Assembly: GCA_900312665.1 (NCBI GenBank) | Contig: ONZQ02000001.1 | Location: forward strand, 808,954 to 872,953 | Length of the DNA: 64,000 nucleotides | Direction: 5' to 3' | Origin: Cephalotrichum gorgonifer | Lineage: Eukaryota > Ascomycota > Sordariomycetes > Microascales > Microascaceae | Part shown: in pieces, positions 44,686-56,100 of the stretch | How the letters are laid out: each line of letters opens with the position of its first letter | How positions within the stretch are numbered: position 1 is the stretch's first letter | The notes under the pieces: model-generated | Told to the model about the DNA's origin: nothing | The model's input: the letters and a program-made list of their open reading frames with translations, nothing else | Databases searched by the model: none | Made by a program: the position numbers and the translations under genes

Positions 44686-45668
44686 CTATTGTCCCGCGGG
44701 CTTCTTCTTCTTCTTCATCGCCAGCGGATTCGGCCCCTTTGCCTTTCCATAGTTCTTCTTCTTCTTCTTTTTCGCCGGCTGCTCCGCCGTCTTCTCCGCA
44801 CCCTCCCCCTCCCCTTCCTCCCCCTCCTTCTCCGCTCCATCCTTCTTCGCCTCTGCCTCGGCCCCATCGTCCTCCCTCTTCCTCTTCGTCGCGCCCCTCA
44901 GCTCCGCCCTGAACTTCCCCCTCTCCTCCTTCGCCAGCTCCCCCTCCGTCGCCGACGCCATGGGCTCCATGATCATCACCCCGCGGTTCACGTAGATGAG
45001 CGGCACGCCCGGGATCTGCCTCAGCCTCCTCCGCAGCTCGGCGTCCTGCGTCGCGACCACGTACCGGTGCTTGTTCCGCCCCGTGTTCTTCCCGTCGATG
45101 ACGGACATGAGGCACTCGCCCGTCGGGAGGGGCTCCGGGTGGGCGTCGGGGTGGTGACCGCAGAATCGGCGCTCGATCTCCTTCGCCTTGGCTATTATGG
45201 GGGCCATGCCGGGATCGGTGTTGTGGGCGTAGAGGTGGCGGATGGAGCATTGGGTGATTACTGTTAAGATAGGAGGCAGGATGAGTTAGCTGGCCTGCAG
45301 GGTTCCAGGGGGGAGTGCTGTGGGTTGGGGAGGGGGGAGGCTGTTCTCTTACGTGGTTTGATGTCGCCGTGGAGGGTCTTCTTGAGGAGAACGTTCATGT
45401 CCATTTTTAACCTCGTGGTCTCTGTGATCATGTCCGAATCGACTGCGAATTGTTAGAAACCCCGTAGTAGATAGGCAAGGGCAGGCCGCGGCCGAGAATT
45501 GAAACGTACCTATAACCTGGTAGGGCTTCCGGAAGCCATAGTGCATCTCACTTTGAAGAAGAAAAAAAGTTAGCACACCGATCGTCGTCCATGTGGGAGG
45601 GATTGTCGCGATGGCACTGACTACTGCTCCATGAGCTTCCGGTACTGCTTAGAGCGTTTTCCGCGCAT
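44686..45668 (-). CDS. UTP23: rRNA-processing protein Utp23
   Basis: PIN-domain-like factor of the small-subunit processome, needed for early 18S rRNA cleavages. In yeast it helps release the snR30 snoRNA. Exons 45668-45625, 45550-45510, 45442-45353 and 45260-44686 join in phase to 249 residues. The start MRGKRSKQYRKLMEQ is diagnostic, followed by YGFRKPYQVI. Zinc-binding residues appear in TQCSIRHLY and RRFCGHHPD, then CLMSVI. KHRYVVATQD and IPGVPLIYVNRGVMIMEP complete the core. The C-terminal 80 residues are a highly charged Lys/Glu tail ending in KKKKKPAGQ, a nucleolar-type signal. Utp23 normally lacks the full PIN acidic site, so it is thought to be non-catalytic. The close relative Fcf1 is excluded by the start and by the missing acidic residues. 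Confidence 0.93.
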
Positions 45669-46161
45669 CTTTAAGGTCTGGTGTTCCTCGCTGATTCCGG
45701 GATTGGGATAACGGGGGGGTTGTTTGGCTGGTTTGGTTTGTGGTGGAGGGATTGAGCGAGGCTCAGGCAAGGTTCGCGTCGTCCTGGGCGATTCTAGGAA
45801 ATTTTTATCTTATCGGCACAGCGATAAGGCGGCCTAGGCCAGCTTGGGCGGCCACCCACCCACCCCGCAGCCTGGCAACCCCACCAACTACCCCCCACCA
45901 TTTAGGTGGTCTCTGGCATGTAGGCCAACTCGGTACTTCCTATCACTGGAGAGCTTCGTAAATCTTAATGGGTGTACGTACATACTACATACAGTATATA
46001 TTCGGTGACAGTGATGCATCTCGCTCTCGCGACATCATCCGTCGATCTCTAACTCGTAGAAAGCAGTCATGCGGCATAATTATAGCATCAATCAATCCAT
46101 GTAGCCTCTTCCAACGCCGTGCGTGAAATGCAGAATAATAAAAGAAAAGAAAAGAACCCCG
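45669..46161. other. Intergenic between UTP23 and PTC7
   Basis: UTP23 promoter and PTC7 3' flank, both genes being on the minus strand. No gene is seen. Confidence 0.6.
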
Positions 46162-47522
46162 TCATTCATTTACAACACATCGAGCGGCCACAACGCTGAT
46201 ATCATCCATCTTCCCTACAATCTCCTTGTTAGACCACACGAGGACAGAAAAAAAGAGACGAAGCTCGGATCGTAAGGGGGAAAGGAAATAGATTCCGCGA
46301 CCTACCTCCTGTGCTAGCCAGCCCCTCCTCAATAGCATGCTCCATGTACGGGCTCTCCGCAAACGGATCCAAGGCGATCTCCTTCGCCGCGTTCATCAGC
46401 TCCGACGCCGCGAACGGCATCCGCTCCATCTGCGTCGTCAGCGGGTCAAGCCCGGCGTCCCACTTCGCCAGACTATCCGACACTATCCTCACGATCTCGT
46501 GCTCCCACAGGTTATCGATCACGCCGTCCGTCATGGCCAGGACGATGTCGCCCGTCTCGATCTCCAGCGTGTCGACCACGGCGATGGTGCGCGGCGTGTC
46601 GGGGCTGTTGGTGCCCAGCTGGCGAGGGCAGTCGAACCAGTGCCACTGCTCCGTGGTCTTGAAGAGCACCTTCCGCTCCCGGGGCCGCAGTACCATGACC
46701 TGGCTGTCGCCTAGGTTCGTGACATATAGGAGCGGGACGTGGCGGTCGCCGTCCGGCGACTTCTTGTAGTGGAGCTGGGCCCCGCAGACCGTCGTCGTGC
46801 CTTGGCAGTCGATGGGCGCGCGGGTCGCGTCAAGCGTCTTCTCGTAGGCCTGGTCGAGGTAGGTGACGGGGTCGGGGCGATAGTCATCGTCCAGGTCGCA
46901 GGCTTTGAGTATATGTTCCTCCATGGAGGACACCCAGAAGTGCAGGATTAACCGGGACCACAGCCTAAGTCGCACATGTTAGAAACAAACTTAGCGACGG
47001 AGGGATGCGCTTGAGCGGGAAGAGAGAAAGAAAGGGGGGGAAGGGGGGGGAGCCGCCTTACCCGGCGTGTCCTCGGGGCCTCGTCGACCAGGCCCCGACC
47101 CCATCATTCGCGCCGATGAAGTAGTCGCTCGCGTACACGGCATCGTCCCCGTTCGTCCGGCCCCGTATCAGCTCGCCGTTCACAAAGTGTCCCAGCTGCC
47201 CCCGCCGGTCCCGACTTCGGTCAAAGGTACTTAGCGGGTCCGAAAACGACGCGGAGGGCATGGACATGAAGGCTCGAGGAAACGGGCGCGGGGTCCGTTT
47301 CGCGAACAGCGCCATCCCCGTCTCGAACCGGAAGGGGAGCTTAGGGAGCGGGGGCCCGTCGGGGTCGCATTGCGATTCGGCGAAGACAGTCGTGCTCGAC
47401 GACCATCGCTTCGGGATGATTCGGGTCTGAGGCTGCCGCAGGAGAAGACGGAGACGGTGTCGGTGTCGATTGGTGACTAGGCGTGATTGTGATATCCCCC
47501 TCATTCCCGCGATGGGGGGCAT
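46162..47522 (-). CDS. PTC7: PP2C-type mitochondrial phosphatase Ptc7
   Basis: Metal-dependent Ser/Thr phosphatase. Yeast Ptc7 acts in the mitochondrial matrix on coenzyme Q biosynthesis. Exons 47522-47062, 46964-46306 and 46214-46162 fit in phase to 390 residues. The N-terminus is Arg-rich and amphipathic (SRLVTNRHRHRLRLLLRQPQ), a matrix-targeting signal. PP2C signatures are the metal-binding GANDGVGAW (split from LWSRLILHFW by intron 1), GTTTVCGAQL, YVTNLGDSQVMVLRP and VLAMTDGVIDNLWEHE. The last exon supplies GGKMDDISVVAA, ending CVVNE. The last exon start was chosen because only the acceptor at 46215-46216 restores this GKMDDIS motif in frame. The SpoIIE-like compact form fits Ptc7 rather than Ptc1-4. 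Confidence 0.92.
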
Positions 47523-50500
47523 CTCCGGGCGCGGGCTACTGGAGATCCGCTATTACAGCGGGCATGAGGCGTGGCGGGCTACAGGGCGATCTGCCGCCAG
47601 GTACTCGTACTTGTATTTCGGTTTCGGCTCTTCGCGGGAAGGGGTTAGAGTCCCGCCGGCTGGAACGTTTTCGAGGTGGTAGCATCCGCGGCGTGGAAAG
47701 TATCATTGGTAATAGTGTTATTTTCTTCTAGGTTTGTCTTGCGCCACCCTGTCTGTACTCATCAGGATGACACCAGATAAGAAATTCAAGCAAGGAACGG
47801 GCCGCATGACACGCACGTGATAATGCGATAGGATTAATGCGACAGCTGTGTGTCAGAACCGATTGGACTGACCAGTATTACCGGAGAGCCTCCATAACAT
47901 GTCAACTTCTCGCCCGGGAAGCTCTTTGTATGTCCTACTTGCCGGATCGTGAGCATCAACCTCGCCAAACTAATATTGACTTATTTTTTCTCTAGATTTA
48001 CTGTTCGTCCGCCCCCACCTCGTGACGAAAGCTCAGGGGATCGTGGTCCAGCGCTTATCGCAAGCCATTGTCGCCCGAGTACCTGGAACATGCGCCGCTG
48101 AAATATAACCATCAAGGTGTGGGCCCCAAGGACTGAACGTATAAATATCCAAGGGCATCTGCTCGTCAAGGTTGAGTATGTTGAGTGCTTCTGGTTTGTT
48201 TGGCTCCATTGTCGGCTCAGCCCAGCCTAGCGAACCCTGGCAGTTCGATGGCAAGGAATCCACGAATGCGGGATATGACGTATTGCGAGGCTTGTGCCTG
48301 ATATACTTGTACCAGGATCGGACCACCCACATATGGATGCGGCCTGCACCTGCAGCATTCGTACTTGTACTTGGTGGGCGTCGCGATCGGTGGCCGTGGT
48401 GAGTACGATTACGAGAACTACCCCATAGCTCCCTCAATAGTACACCGCTCGCAGAAACCCTGAGCGGAAGAGTCGTCTAATTGGGGTTAATGCCAAAAGT
48501 AGTGTTATCCCATACCAATAAAGAGCCTTATACGAGTACGATGGCAAGGTGGCTGGAACGAGGTCCATGGTGCTAAAGCCTATCTGGAAGTATTTCAATA
48601 CTCCACTGCCGCCCAGCTGCCTCCCAGACTGATCTCCCGCGGATCCGACCCAGCCCTTGTCTCGACAGGGAAGGTATGAGGGAGGGGTCTGCATGAGCAA
48701 ATCCACCTGCGCACTACTATTCCTCATTTGTACTCGTATCAGTGGCAGGAGCCACCAGCGGTTCACCGTCTCAAAAGGAAGTCGAGGTGCTGTTACCCCA
48801 CGTATCATTCTAATGTCGTTCTCGTCGGTGTACTAAGGTACCAGGCCGAAAATGGCTGCTCTTGGCCGCACAATTGGATTCTGAGAGGGTCTTGGCGACA
48901 AATCTCCGTGCATCCCGTTCATCGGAGTTGTGGATACGAGTGCTCATGTTCTTTCTCGGGCTGTGGATATGCCAAGGCGCTTGCCCAGATGAGCTCATGC
49001 TTAGATGGCCGGGTGGGCTATTCGATGGCGGGGTTGAAGGAGTGCCAAGCGCTCCAGTACCTGCCGTGCTGTACTACTGCGCGATAGGTGTCTGAAGTGG
49101 CTAAGACATTTCTGGAGAAGGTGGGGGCCGCGTGGGTGTTGCGCTTCCGACCACGCCCTGAAGATTTCGTGAACGCAAAAAGCCAGGGATTAATACGGTA
49201 CGTACAGGTACGGTGTTTTGGTATGGAGTACCCGTACGGACACATGTACCTACACGCAGGTCGTTGGCGATGAGTAATGAACCTGTCGGAGGGTGCGGCG
49301 TTTAGGCGGGAACTCGCAGTTCGTGAACGGGGGGGAGCCCCCAGGCCCATGGGGCCATGGCATGCGGTCAACGGGTCCACGGGGTTTCTGCAATCCCGGG
49401 TGGCGGGTGGCGGGGACCACCTTGATTGTACAAGGAAGGGGATTTCCCACCGAGAGAACTCCGTCCCACCCGCCGCCCGTCAGACCATGCAGGCGGGCCG
49501 CTCCATCAGATACCCGTACTTGTAATACGCATGCTGGGTCTTTACGATGTGTCCTTTACAAGTACGCCCACCGTTTTCTCAGGGTAGCGTTTTCCTCCAG
49601 ACGGCGGGCGACAAGAAAGACTAACCCTGGTTTCGAATGTACCGTGGGCATGGTGCCAATACGAGACGATATTGTACCAGTATACAAGTAAAAATACTCC
49701 GTACGCTTCATCGCCTGCCGTCTAGTGCTCCCTCCACATAGGTACGAGTAGGTCATGGCCCTGTTGCAGGCGCAGAGGTGGATCATGAAGCGGGGGGTTG
49801 TCACGATGTCGACATCCGGCGTTGGGATCTTCGTGTGCGACAGCACCACATGGCGCTGTTTTACCCTGTGATCGCCACGTTAATTCCATTCAATGGGAGC
49901 ACGGTTGATGTCATACTTGTCATACTCAGCTCGACAGGTACGCTACAATCCGTATAACAATGTGTTATTCTAATTAAGGATACAAAGGTGGCCCGTGGCC
50001 TGCTTGGGACTGGGGTTGACGTGGGATTGGGGGGCGGGTGAGCTGAGCACCTTGGAATTATGGCGGGTAGTGCGTCCTTGTCTCTGCATGAGCACCCTGG
50101 AGCAGTCGATTGACCCCCGCCAAGGCCAAACGTGGCAGCGGTGTGCACCCTGACCGGCGGTTGACACACCCTCTGATCCCGAAGCATTCCACACACACCC
50201 ACCGCATCTCACTCGTATCGCATCTGTCTTGGCCTCCTCCCGTTGCTACGAATGGTCGTGTCGCCTATGCCTTACGATGTGTGACGGTGAAAATTCCATT
50301 TCCCGAGAGTGCTCCGCCTCAGTCATTACGAGTACGAGTACGGGAAATTCTATTCTCGTGGCTCATTTCTTCGAGGCATGCTCCTTTGCCACTGTTTCCG
50401 CGGGGGAACGACCTTCCATTCCAAGTAACCCGCGGCAGTTGCTATCTTTCGGCGCTTGGGCATTCCCTGGAGTCGGCGCAGGCGGGGGAGGGAGGGAAAA

Positions 50501-51717
50501 AAAGGCCGCAACGACAGATGGCGACAAATCCGGCGCATCCGGAAAGAGAAAAGAAAAAGATAAAAAAAAATAACGACCTTCCTCCTTACTCATCTACCAT
50601 TACCTACCAGCGCCAAGTATCAGTACTCGTATCTCCCTTGGCGAATCTCAAAACTGATATCACAAACCCAAAGGCATCCAGGTACAGGTACGTACCAAGC
50701 CAGTCGCCGCCCCCGTTGCGTCGTCATCCGGGACTCCCGTCTTGCGGGCAAGAGGTCTTGGCGTCGCCGCCCGGGACGGCGGGGGGGGAGGGGGGGGGGA
50801 CGGTGGCTACTTGTGGTTTAGGCGACTATGAAGCAAGCCCTTGGGCGTCTGTCCGGGGTTGCGGTGTGCCAGATCCAAAGAGTGGGAGGGGGACGATCGG
50901 AGTGGACGAGTACGAGTACGAGTAGATGCCATGTGGGCCACTAGTAACTTGTATTAGTCCTCGCTCAAGCGATCTAAAGGCGCACCCAACCCATGCCTGC
51001 GAGTGTTGGTCTCTTCGGCGCTGTTCGTGCTGCATTCCCGGCCATTCCGTATAAAGTACTTACACTCCAAAAGGGTTGTACCCGCATCGTATCGCAGTTG
51101 AGGAAATTCCTCTGCAAACGGTGCCAGCCTCTTCTCTCTCTGGAATCTTTGGACCCCGCGTGGCATCATTGTAACCCTAACCATGTCGTTTTGGATGAAT
51201 GGGACAGATGGACTGGTCGGTCGTGCTTGAAGGTCTGTCGTGCGCTCCGTGCTCCCGTATTACTCCGCGAGAATGTCGGGGGTATGTACATGGGTTGCAT
51301 GTAACGATCCCCTTGTTGGCAACGCACACTAATACGAGCTCCGGGGTACCACCGTAAAATGATGCTCCGAATTCCCGAAGCTTCCATTGGAGATACTATT
51401 GGATATCTAGAAGCTCTTCCAGTTTCCAAGCATGGATCCCATCTTGCGCGGCCCTATTACTCGTAATATCCTGGGCGTCGAGATTGGATGAGAAAGGACT
51501 GGGGACCGGGGGGAGCAGCCCCGTTTCGCGTGAAGTGTCGCAGACTGGACGGGCTGATCGGGTTTGCTTGGTCTGGGCCGGTTTGAGGTGGGCTTGGAAG
51601 CGCCGGTTGGCGAGCCAAGCCAGGAGTGCTTACGAGTGTCTAAAACCGTATTTGCGCCATCACTGATATTACCCTCCCGACAAGAACGAAACTTATACCC
51701 GATTGTGCCTCCCCCGG

Positions 51718-52200
51718 GTCTACTTTGTACTCGTACTCGTCGTCGTAATAAAAAGTGGTGGCTCCGTTAAACGCACCGTAAGCTTTTGGGTTCAAGACCA
51801 GCCACAAACATAAGCACGAGCACGAGGACTCCGCCCGGGACCACGTATTAACCTCCTCCCCAAGAGGGAATTTCTATTTTCTACAAGTTCTGATTCTCCG
51901 AGTACACGAGTGCGTGCGAGCTTGCCTTTACTGGTACTTGTCTTGGACTCCCGACTGAGCCAAGTGTAGACCGTATTAGTACTCGCACTAGTTAGTGTGG
52001 ACGGTTTACAAGAAAACGGCGGCGGGCGCCCGTACGAGTACTAGTCCGAGTAGGAGTGTTAGTGCGAGTACTTTATCGCGAAGGGAGGGAAGGGAGGCGC
52101 CAAACCACGCCGGCATCAGGACGGTATTTGGCGGGCTCCATTCCACCGTCTGTTCTCGAGTACTCGTACGAGTACAAGTACTAATAGAATTAGTGTGCAA
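51718..52200. repeat. Densest cluster of TACTCG/CGAGTA runs
   Basis: Repeated short strings such as TACTCGTACTCGTCG (about 51727), GTACGAGTACTAGTCCGAGTA (about 52030, interrupted) and CGAGTACTCGTACGAGTAC (about 52157). Several are self-complementary (GAGTACTC, CGTACG), so hairpins are possible. They look like scattered hexamer-derived microsatellites, not one array. Confidence 0.6.
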
Positions 52201-52243
52201 CTCGGTGGAAGTGGAAGTACTTGAATTATCTGATTTCCTCACT

Positions 52244-52268
52244 AACGCTCACGCTCACGCTCACGCTC
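52244..52268. repeat. Hexanucleotide microsatellite (ACGCTC)n
   Basis: About four consecutive copies of ACGCTC. Confidence 0.8.
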
Positions 52269-53114
52269 GCCCCCTCACCCACACACATGTCAGTCCCCCC
52301 GTTCCCCGGCTCTCGAGGAGTTCCTCACTCGACCGTATATCTCCGGACGTATCGCACGTCGTCCCTCCACCCACTACCCACCACCCACCTTGTACCCATC
52401 CACCCATCCACCACTAGCTTGCCAGTGCAGCAGCCATAACAGGAAAACTGCTCTAATCGTCCACACCAAGCGCAGCCACCTCTTGGCCCGACGGCGAAAC
52501 CTTAAACCCCATTGACGCCATAGCCTATAACTGTGCCTTGTCCCCTTTCAACTCTATTCTCGTTCCTGCTTCCTGCCTGCTTCCTGCCTCTTGCTTTCCT
52601 GCCTCTAGCTTCCTGTCGTTTCCTCATGCTTATCTGAACCGACGACCTACTTACCCTCCCCTTCCTCCCCCTTCCTTCCCTTCCAACTCTCTCTCCCTCC
52701 CTCCCTCCCTCCCATTCCTCATACCCGAGCGATTCAACCTTTGCGATCCCAGCCGATTCCGCCGTATGACCGACCCAGCTCGACCTGCTTAGACGACACA
52801 ACAGCGGACAACAAAAAAAGCACCTCACACGTACAGACGAGGCGGCGGTGGTACTTGCGGCAAGCTCAACTGTCTGACGTTCAGATACTCACCTGCAGGG
52901 TCTCCCGGGACCTGTCTGTCTCAAATAGACGATTCAACTCGCAGATTTAGCCCCCAAGTTGAAAGTTGGGGCCTACTTAACCAAATGGCGCGGAAAAGAG
53001 GTAAATATAGAATGGCCCCTCCCCAGACGATCGAGACCCCGCGAAGGCGGCGCCCGTGCCCCGATTGTGTGCTCTGTGTTCCTGCGTCATCATCACCTGC
53101 TTCCCACCTCTCGG

Positions 53115-56100
53115 ATGTCGTCGTCACATACGAGTAGAAAGAAGCGCGCCCTGGGCCGGCCGAAGGCGCAAGCCAAAGCCAAGGCTCAAAAGCACATGCC
53201 CAATCCAACCCAAGAACAGAAAAAGAGAACCCTCCGCCCCCACCCAACATCGGCGCCGCTCCCCATTCACTCTGAAGATCTTATCCTATTGATGCTATTT
53301 TCCTCCTGTCCATGCGACTTTTGTGCCCTGGCAGAGAATAATACTACCCTGTTCGGATATTCCCGTCCAATCATTGCGCCCATCAAATATGGGAACACGG
53401 GATAGACCCATGCGCTAACAGGCCTGCTAATTTGCTTCCACTAGTCCTCTCCTTCATCTTTGGTGGCGGAGGCGCAAGAGACTCGGCAACAGGGACAGGG
53501 ACAGAAACTATTAAGCAGCAACCCCCGATCAAGCCGACGAATGTGACGAAATCCCCGCCGCATCGAGCCCCGTTCGCCGACCGAGCCTCCACCACCACAA
53601 CTACCACCACCTCCCCCTCCCCCTCTCCACCCGCACCCGCTGCCACCGAGAAATTCCCTGTCGTCCCTCAATCCTCAAGCCCTCCTCTACGATCAGCGGA
53701 CTCGCCCACCTCCCTGGAGGATGACTCGTTCGCCAACAGCCCGAAAACTCGAAAGCGCGCCTCTTCACGACCCATTTCCATCATCCAAGGTTACCAGGCG
53801 CCCCACATGGATATCAACGAGGACACCATCCCCGAGCTCCAGCCCATCTTCACCTTTCTGAACAGCCATGGCAACAAGCTGTACCAGGAAGGCTACTTCC
53901 TGAAGCTGGACGACCAAAATACTCGTACGTGGCGTCCCTGATTCCCTTGCGATGGGAACCCTTTCCTCCTCTCCCTTTCCCAACTTCGGCCGCAGCCCCG
54001 AGTCTGTCTTTCTTTTTCTTTTTGCGCTCGCTCCCTTGCAGCAAGCACCATGCTAACTACCGGTGCATCTAGAGGGCCGTCCTAATCCCGACAGGTCGTG
54101 GACAGAATGCTTTGCGCAACTCGTCGGCACCGTGCTGTCCCTCTGGGATGCTGCTGAACTCGATGCCGCCGGCGAGGATGGGGAGGTTCTGCCGAAATTC
54201 ATTAACCTGACGGATGCGTCCATCAAGATGGTGAGTAGCAACGGCCGTCGTCGCGCGCGTCGGATCGTTTCGTCCGACGCAATGGTGCACTTGCACTTAC
54301 AGCAGCTAACCACGTAATCCCCTTCCCCCCAAATCTAGATCGACTCCTTGCCCACGAGGACAAAGGACGAGCAGCCCTTACAAAATATCCTCAGCATTTC
54401 CACGGCCGGGCGGAATCGATACCTTCTCCACTTCAATTCGCACGACGCTCTCGTCCAGTGGACAGCCAGCATCAGGCTAGCCATGTTTGAGTATACCACT
54501 CTGCAGGAGGCTTACACCGGCGCTCTCATCGCTGGCAAGGGCAAGAGCCTCAACAACATCAACGTCATCATGGAGAGGATGAGGGTCAAGAACGAGGCCT
54601 GGGTGAGAGTGCGCTTCGGCGCCGGAGTACCATGGCGCCGGTGCTGGTGCGTCATCAACCCCCCGGACGAGAAGGAGTACCAGAAGGCCCAGAAGGAGAT
54701 GAAAAAGCGGTCGGCCTACGACCGGTCCCAGGTGCCCCTCCTCAAGGGCGACATCAAGTTCTACGACTCAAAGAAGGAGAGCAGCAAGAAGCAGAAGAAG
54801 TCGCGCCCCATCGCCACCATCGCCGACGCCCAGGCCGCCTATGCCATCTATCCCCAGGCCAAGGCGCTGGTTGACGCTTCGACCCTCCTTAAGATTGAAG
54901 GCACAATCACCATTCACTCCGACCCGCCCTCGTCCACGGAGGGATTCGTCTTCGTCATGCCCGAGACCCACCCCGCCGTAAGCGGCTTCGAGATGCTCCT
55001 CCGATACCTCTTCCCCACCTGGGATACCTTCTGCCTCTACGGGCGACCAGGTCGCCTGGTGGCCAGCACCCTCGACGCCCGGTCTCTCATGTACGCGATG
55101 CCCAAGGGCAGACGATATGGCTACTTGTCCATCGCCGACGTTGCCAACCTGATCACGGCCGAGGGAGGTGCTACTTGGACGGAGAGGGAGTGGAGGAAAC
55201 GCTTAAAGGATCTTACCGGCACCAGAATGAATGAGATCGACGAATCGGGATATACGCATAGTCGTACCAACAGCAATAGGAGTAACAACCTCAGCTATAT
55301 CCCCGAGACGAACGGGAACGGGCACCCCCCTTCCAGGCCCCGTATTGGCTTCGCCGGCGATGCCGCTCCCCCCCAGGCCGCTGTTGCGCCCCCTCAACAC
55401 CCTGACAGGCTACGCGGCGGAGCGGAGACGCCCATCTCCGACGAAGACATATCCCGAGACTTTGATGGGATGAGGAACCTGCAGACTCCCGAGCCCGTGT
55501 CCCAGCCACCCGCCTTCAGCCATGGACCCCAATCGCGGCCGGGCGCAAAGGCCTACCACTCATCGGAACTACGTAGGGCCAACAGTCGCCTCTCCCAGTC
55601 TACACTGTCGCACATTGCCAAGGCCGGTGGAGTTCCGCTTCCGGCACAGGACCACCCGAACCAGGGCGGCGCGAACGACCTCTTCCTTGCCAATGGCGGC
55701 GCACGCCAAGGCGACCATCCACAACCGGTACCGGTACATCCTAGCACTAACCCCGTTGGAGTCCCTGCTAACCACGATGGTTCTCGCGAAGTGCTGAACA
55801 CCCCAGCCCCTTTCCCAGCCGAGTATGCTAGTCCTCCCAACCGAACACATCCCCTTGCCTACCGAGATGCTCCCCAGATGCACGATGGCCCACCACCCCG
55901 CCCTAGCACCGATTCGCGAAGCACAAATTCCGATTCAAGATTGCCTGGACCGGGACAGAATCCCCAGGACCCGATGCAACGGTCATACGCAGGAAGTTAC
56001 CGCCCCAACAACCCTCCGAGCCGCGGCGGCCCCCCTTCGGAGCGGAGCCAGCACAGCCAGCGACGGGGCGATATGTCGCCCACCACTGCGTCCAGCGCCG

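Larger units (their letters stand above)
47523..53114. other. 5.6-kb gene-poor interval with GTAC-rich short arrays
   Basis: No gene can be supported. The open frames, including a 271-codon one at 50110-50925, are low in complexity and lack splice structure or recognisable domains. The interval is dotted with CGAGTA/TACTCG-type and GGTACGTACC-type runs, for example near 47600, 48360, 49200, 50335, 50690, 50905, 51720, 52030 and 52160. The last 600 bases are pyrimidine-rich and may be the 5' UTR of the Caf120-like gene. Confidence 0.55.

Noticed and set aside
44408..45250. 280-codon minus-strand frame overlapping UTP23
   Set aside because: It is an out-of-frame shadow of the UTP23 exon 4, His/Arg/Gly-rich and without motifs.
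50110..50925. 271-codon + strand open frame in the gene desert
   Set aside because: It runs through low-complexity and GTAC-rich sequence, shows no domain, no signal peptide and an erratic composition, and overlaps several equally long frames on the other strand.
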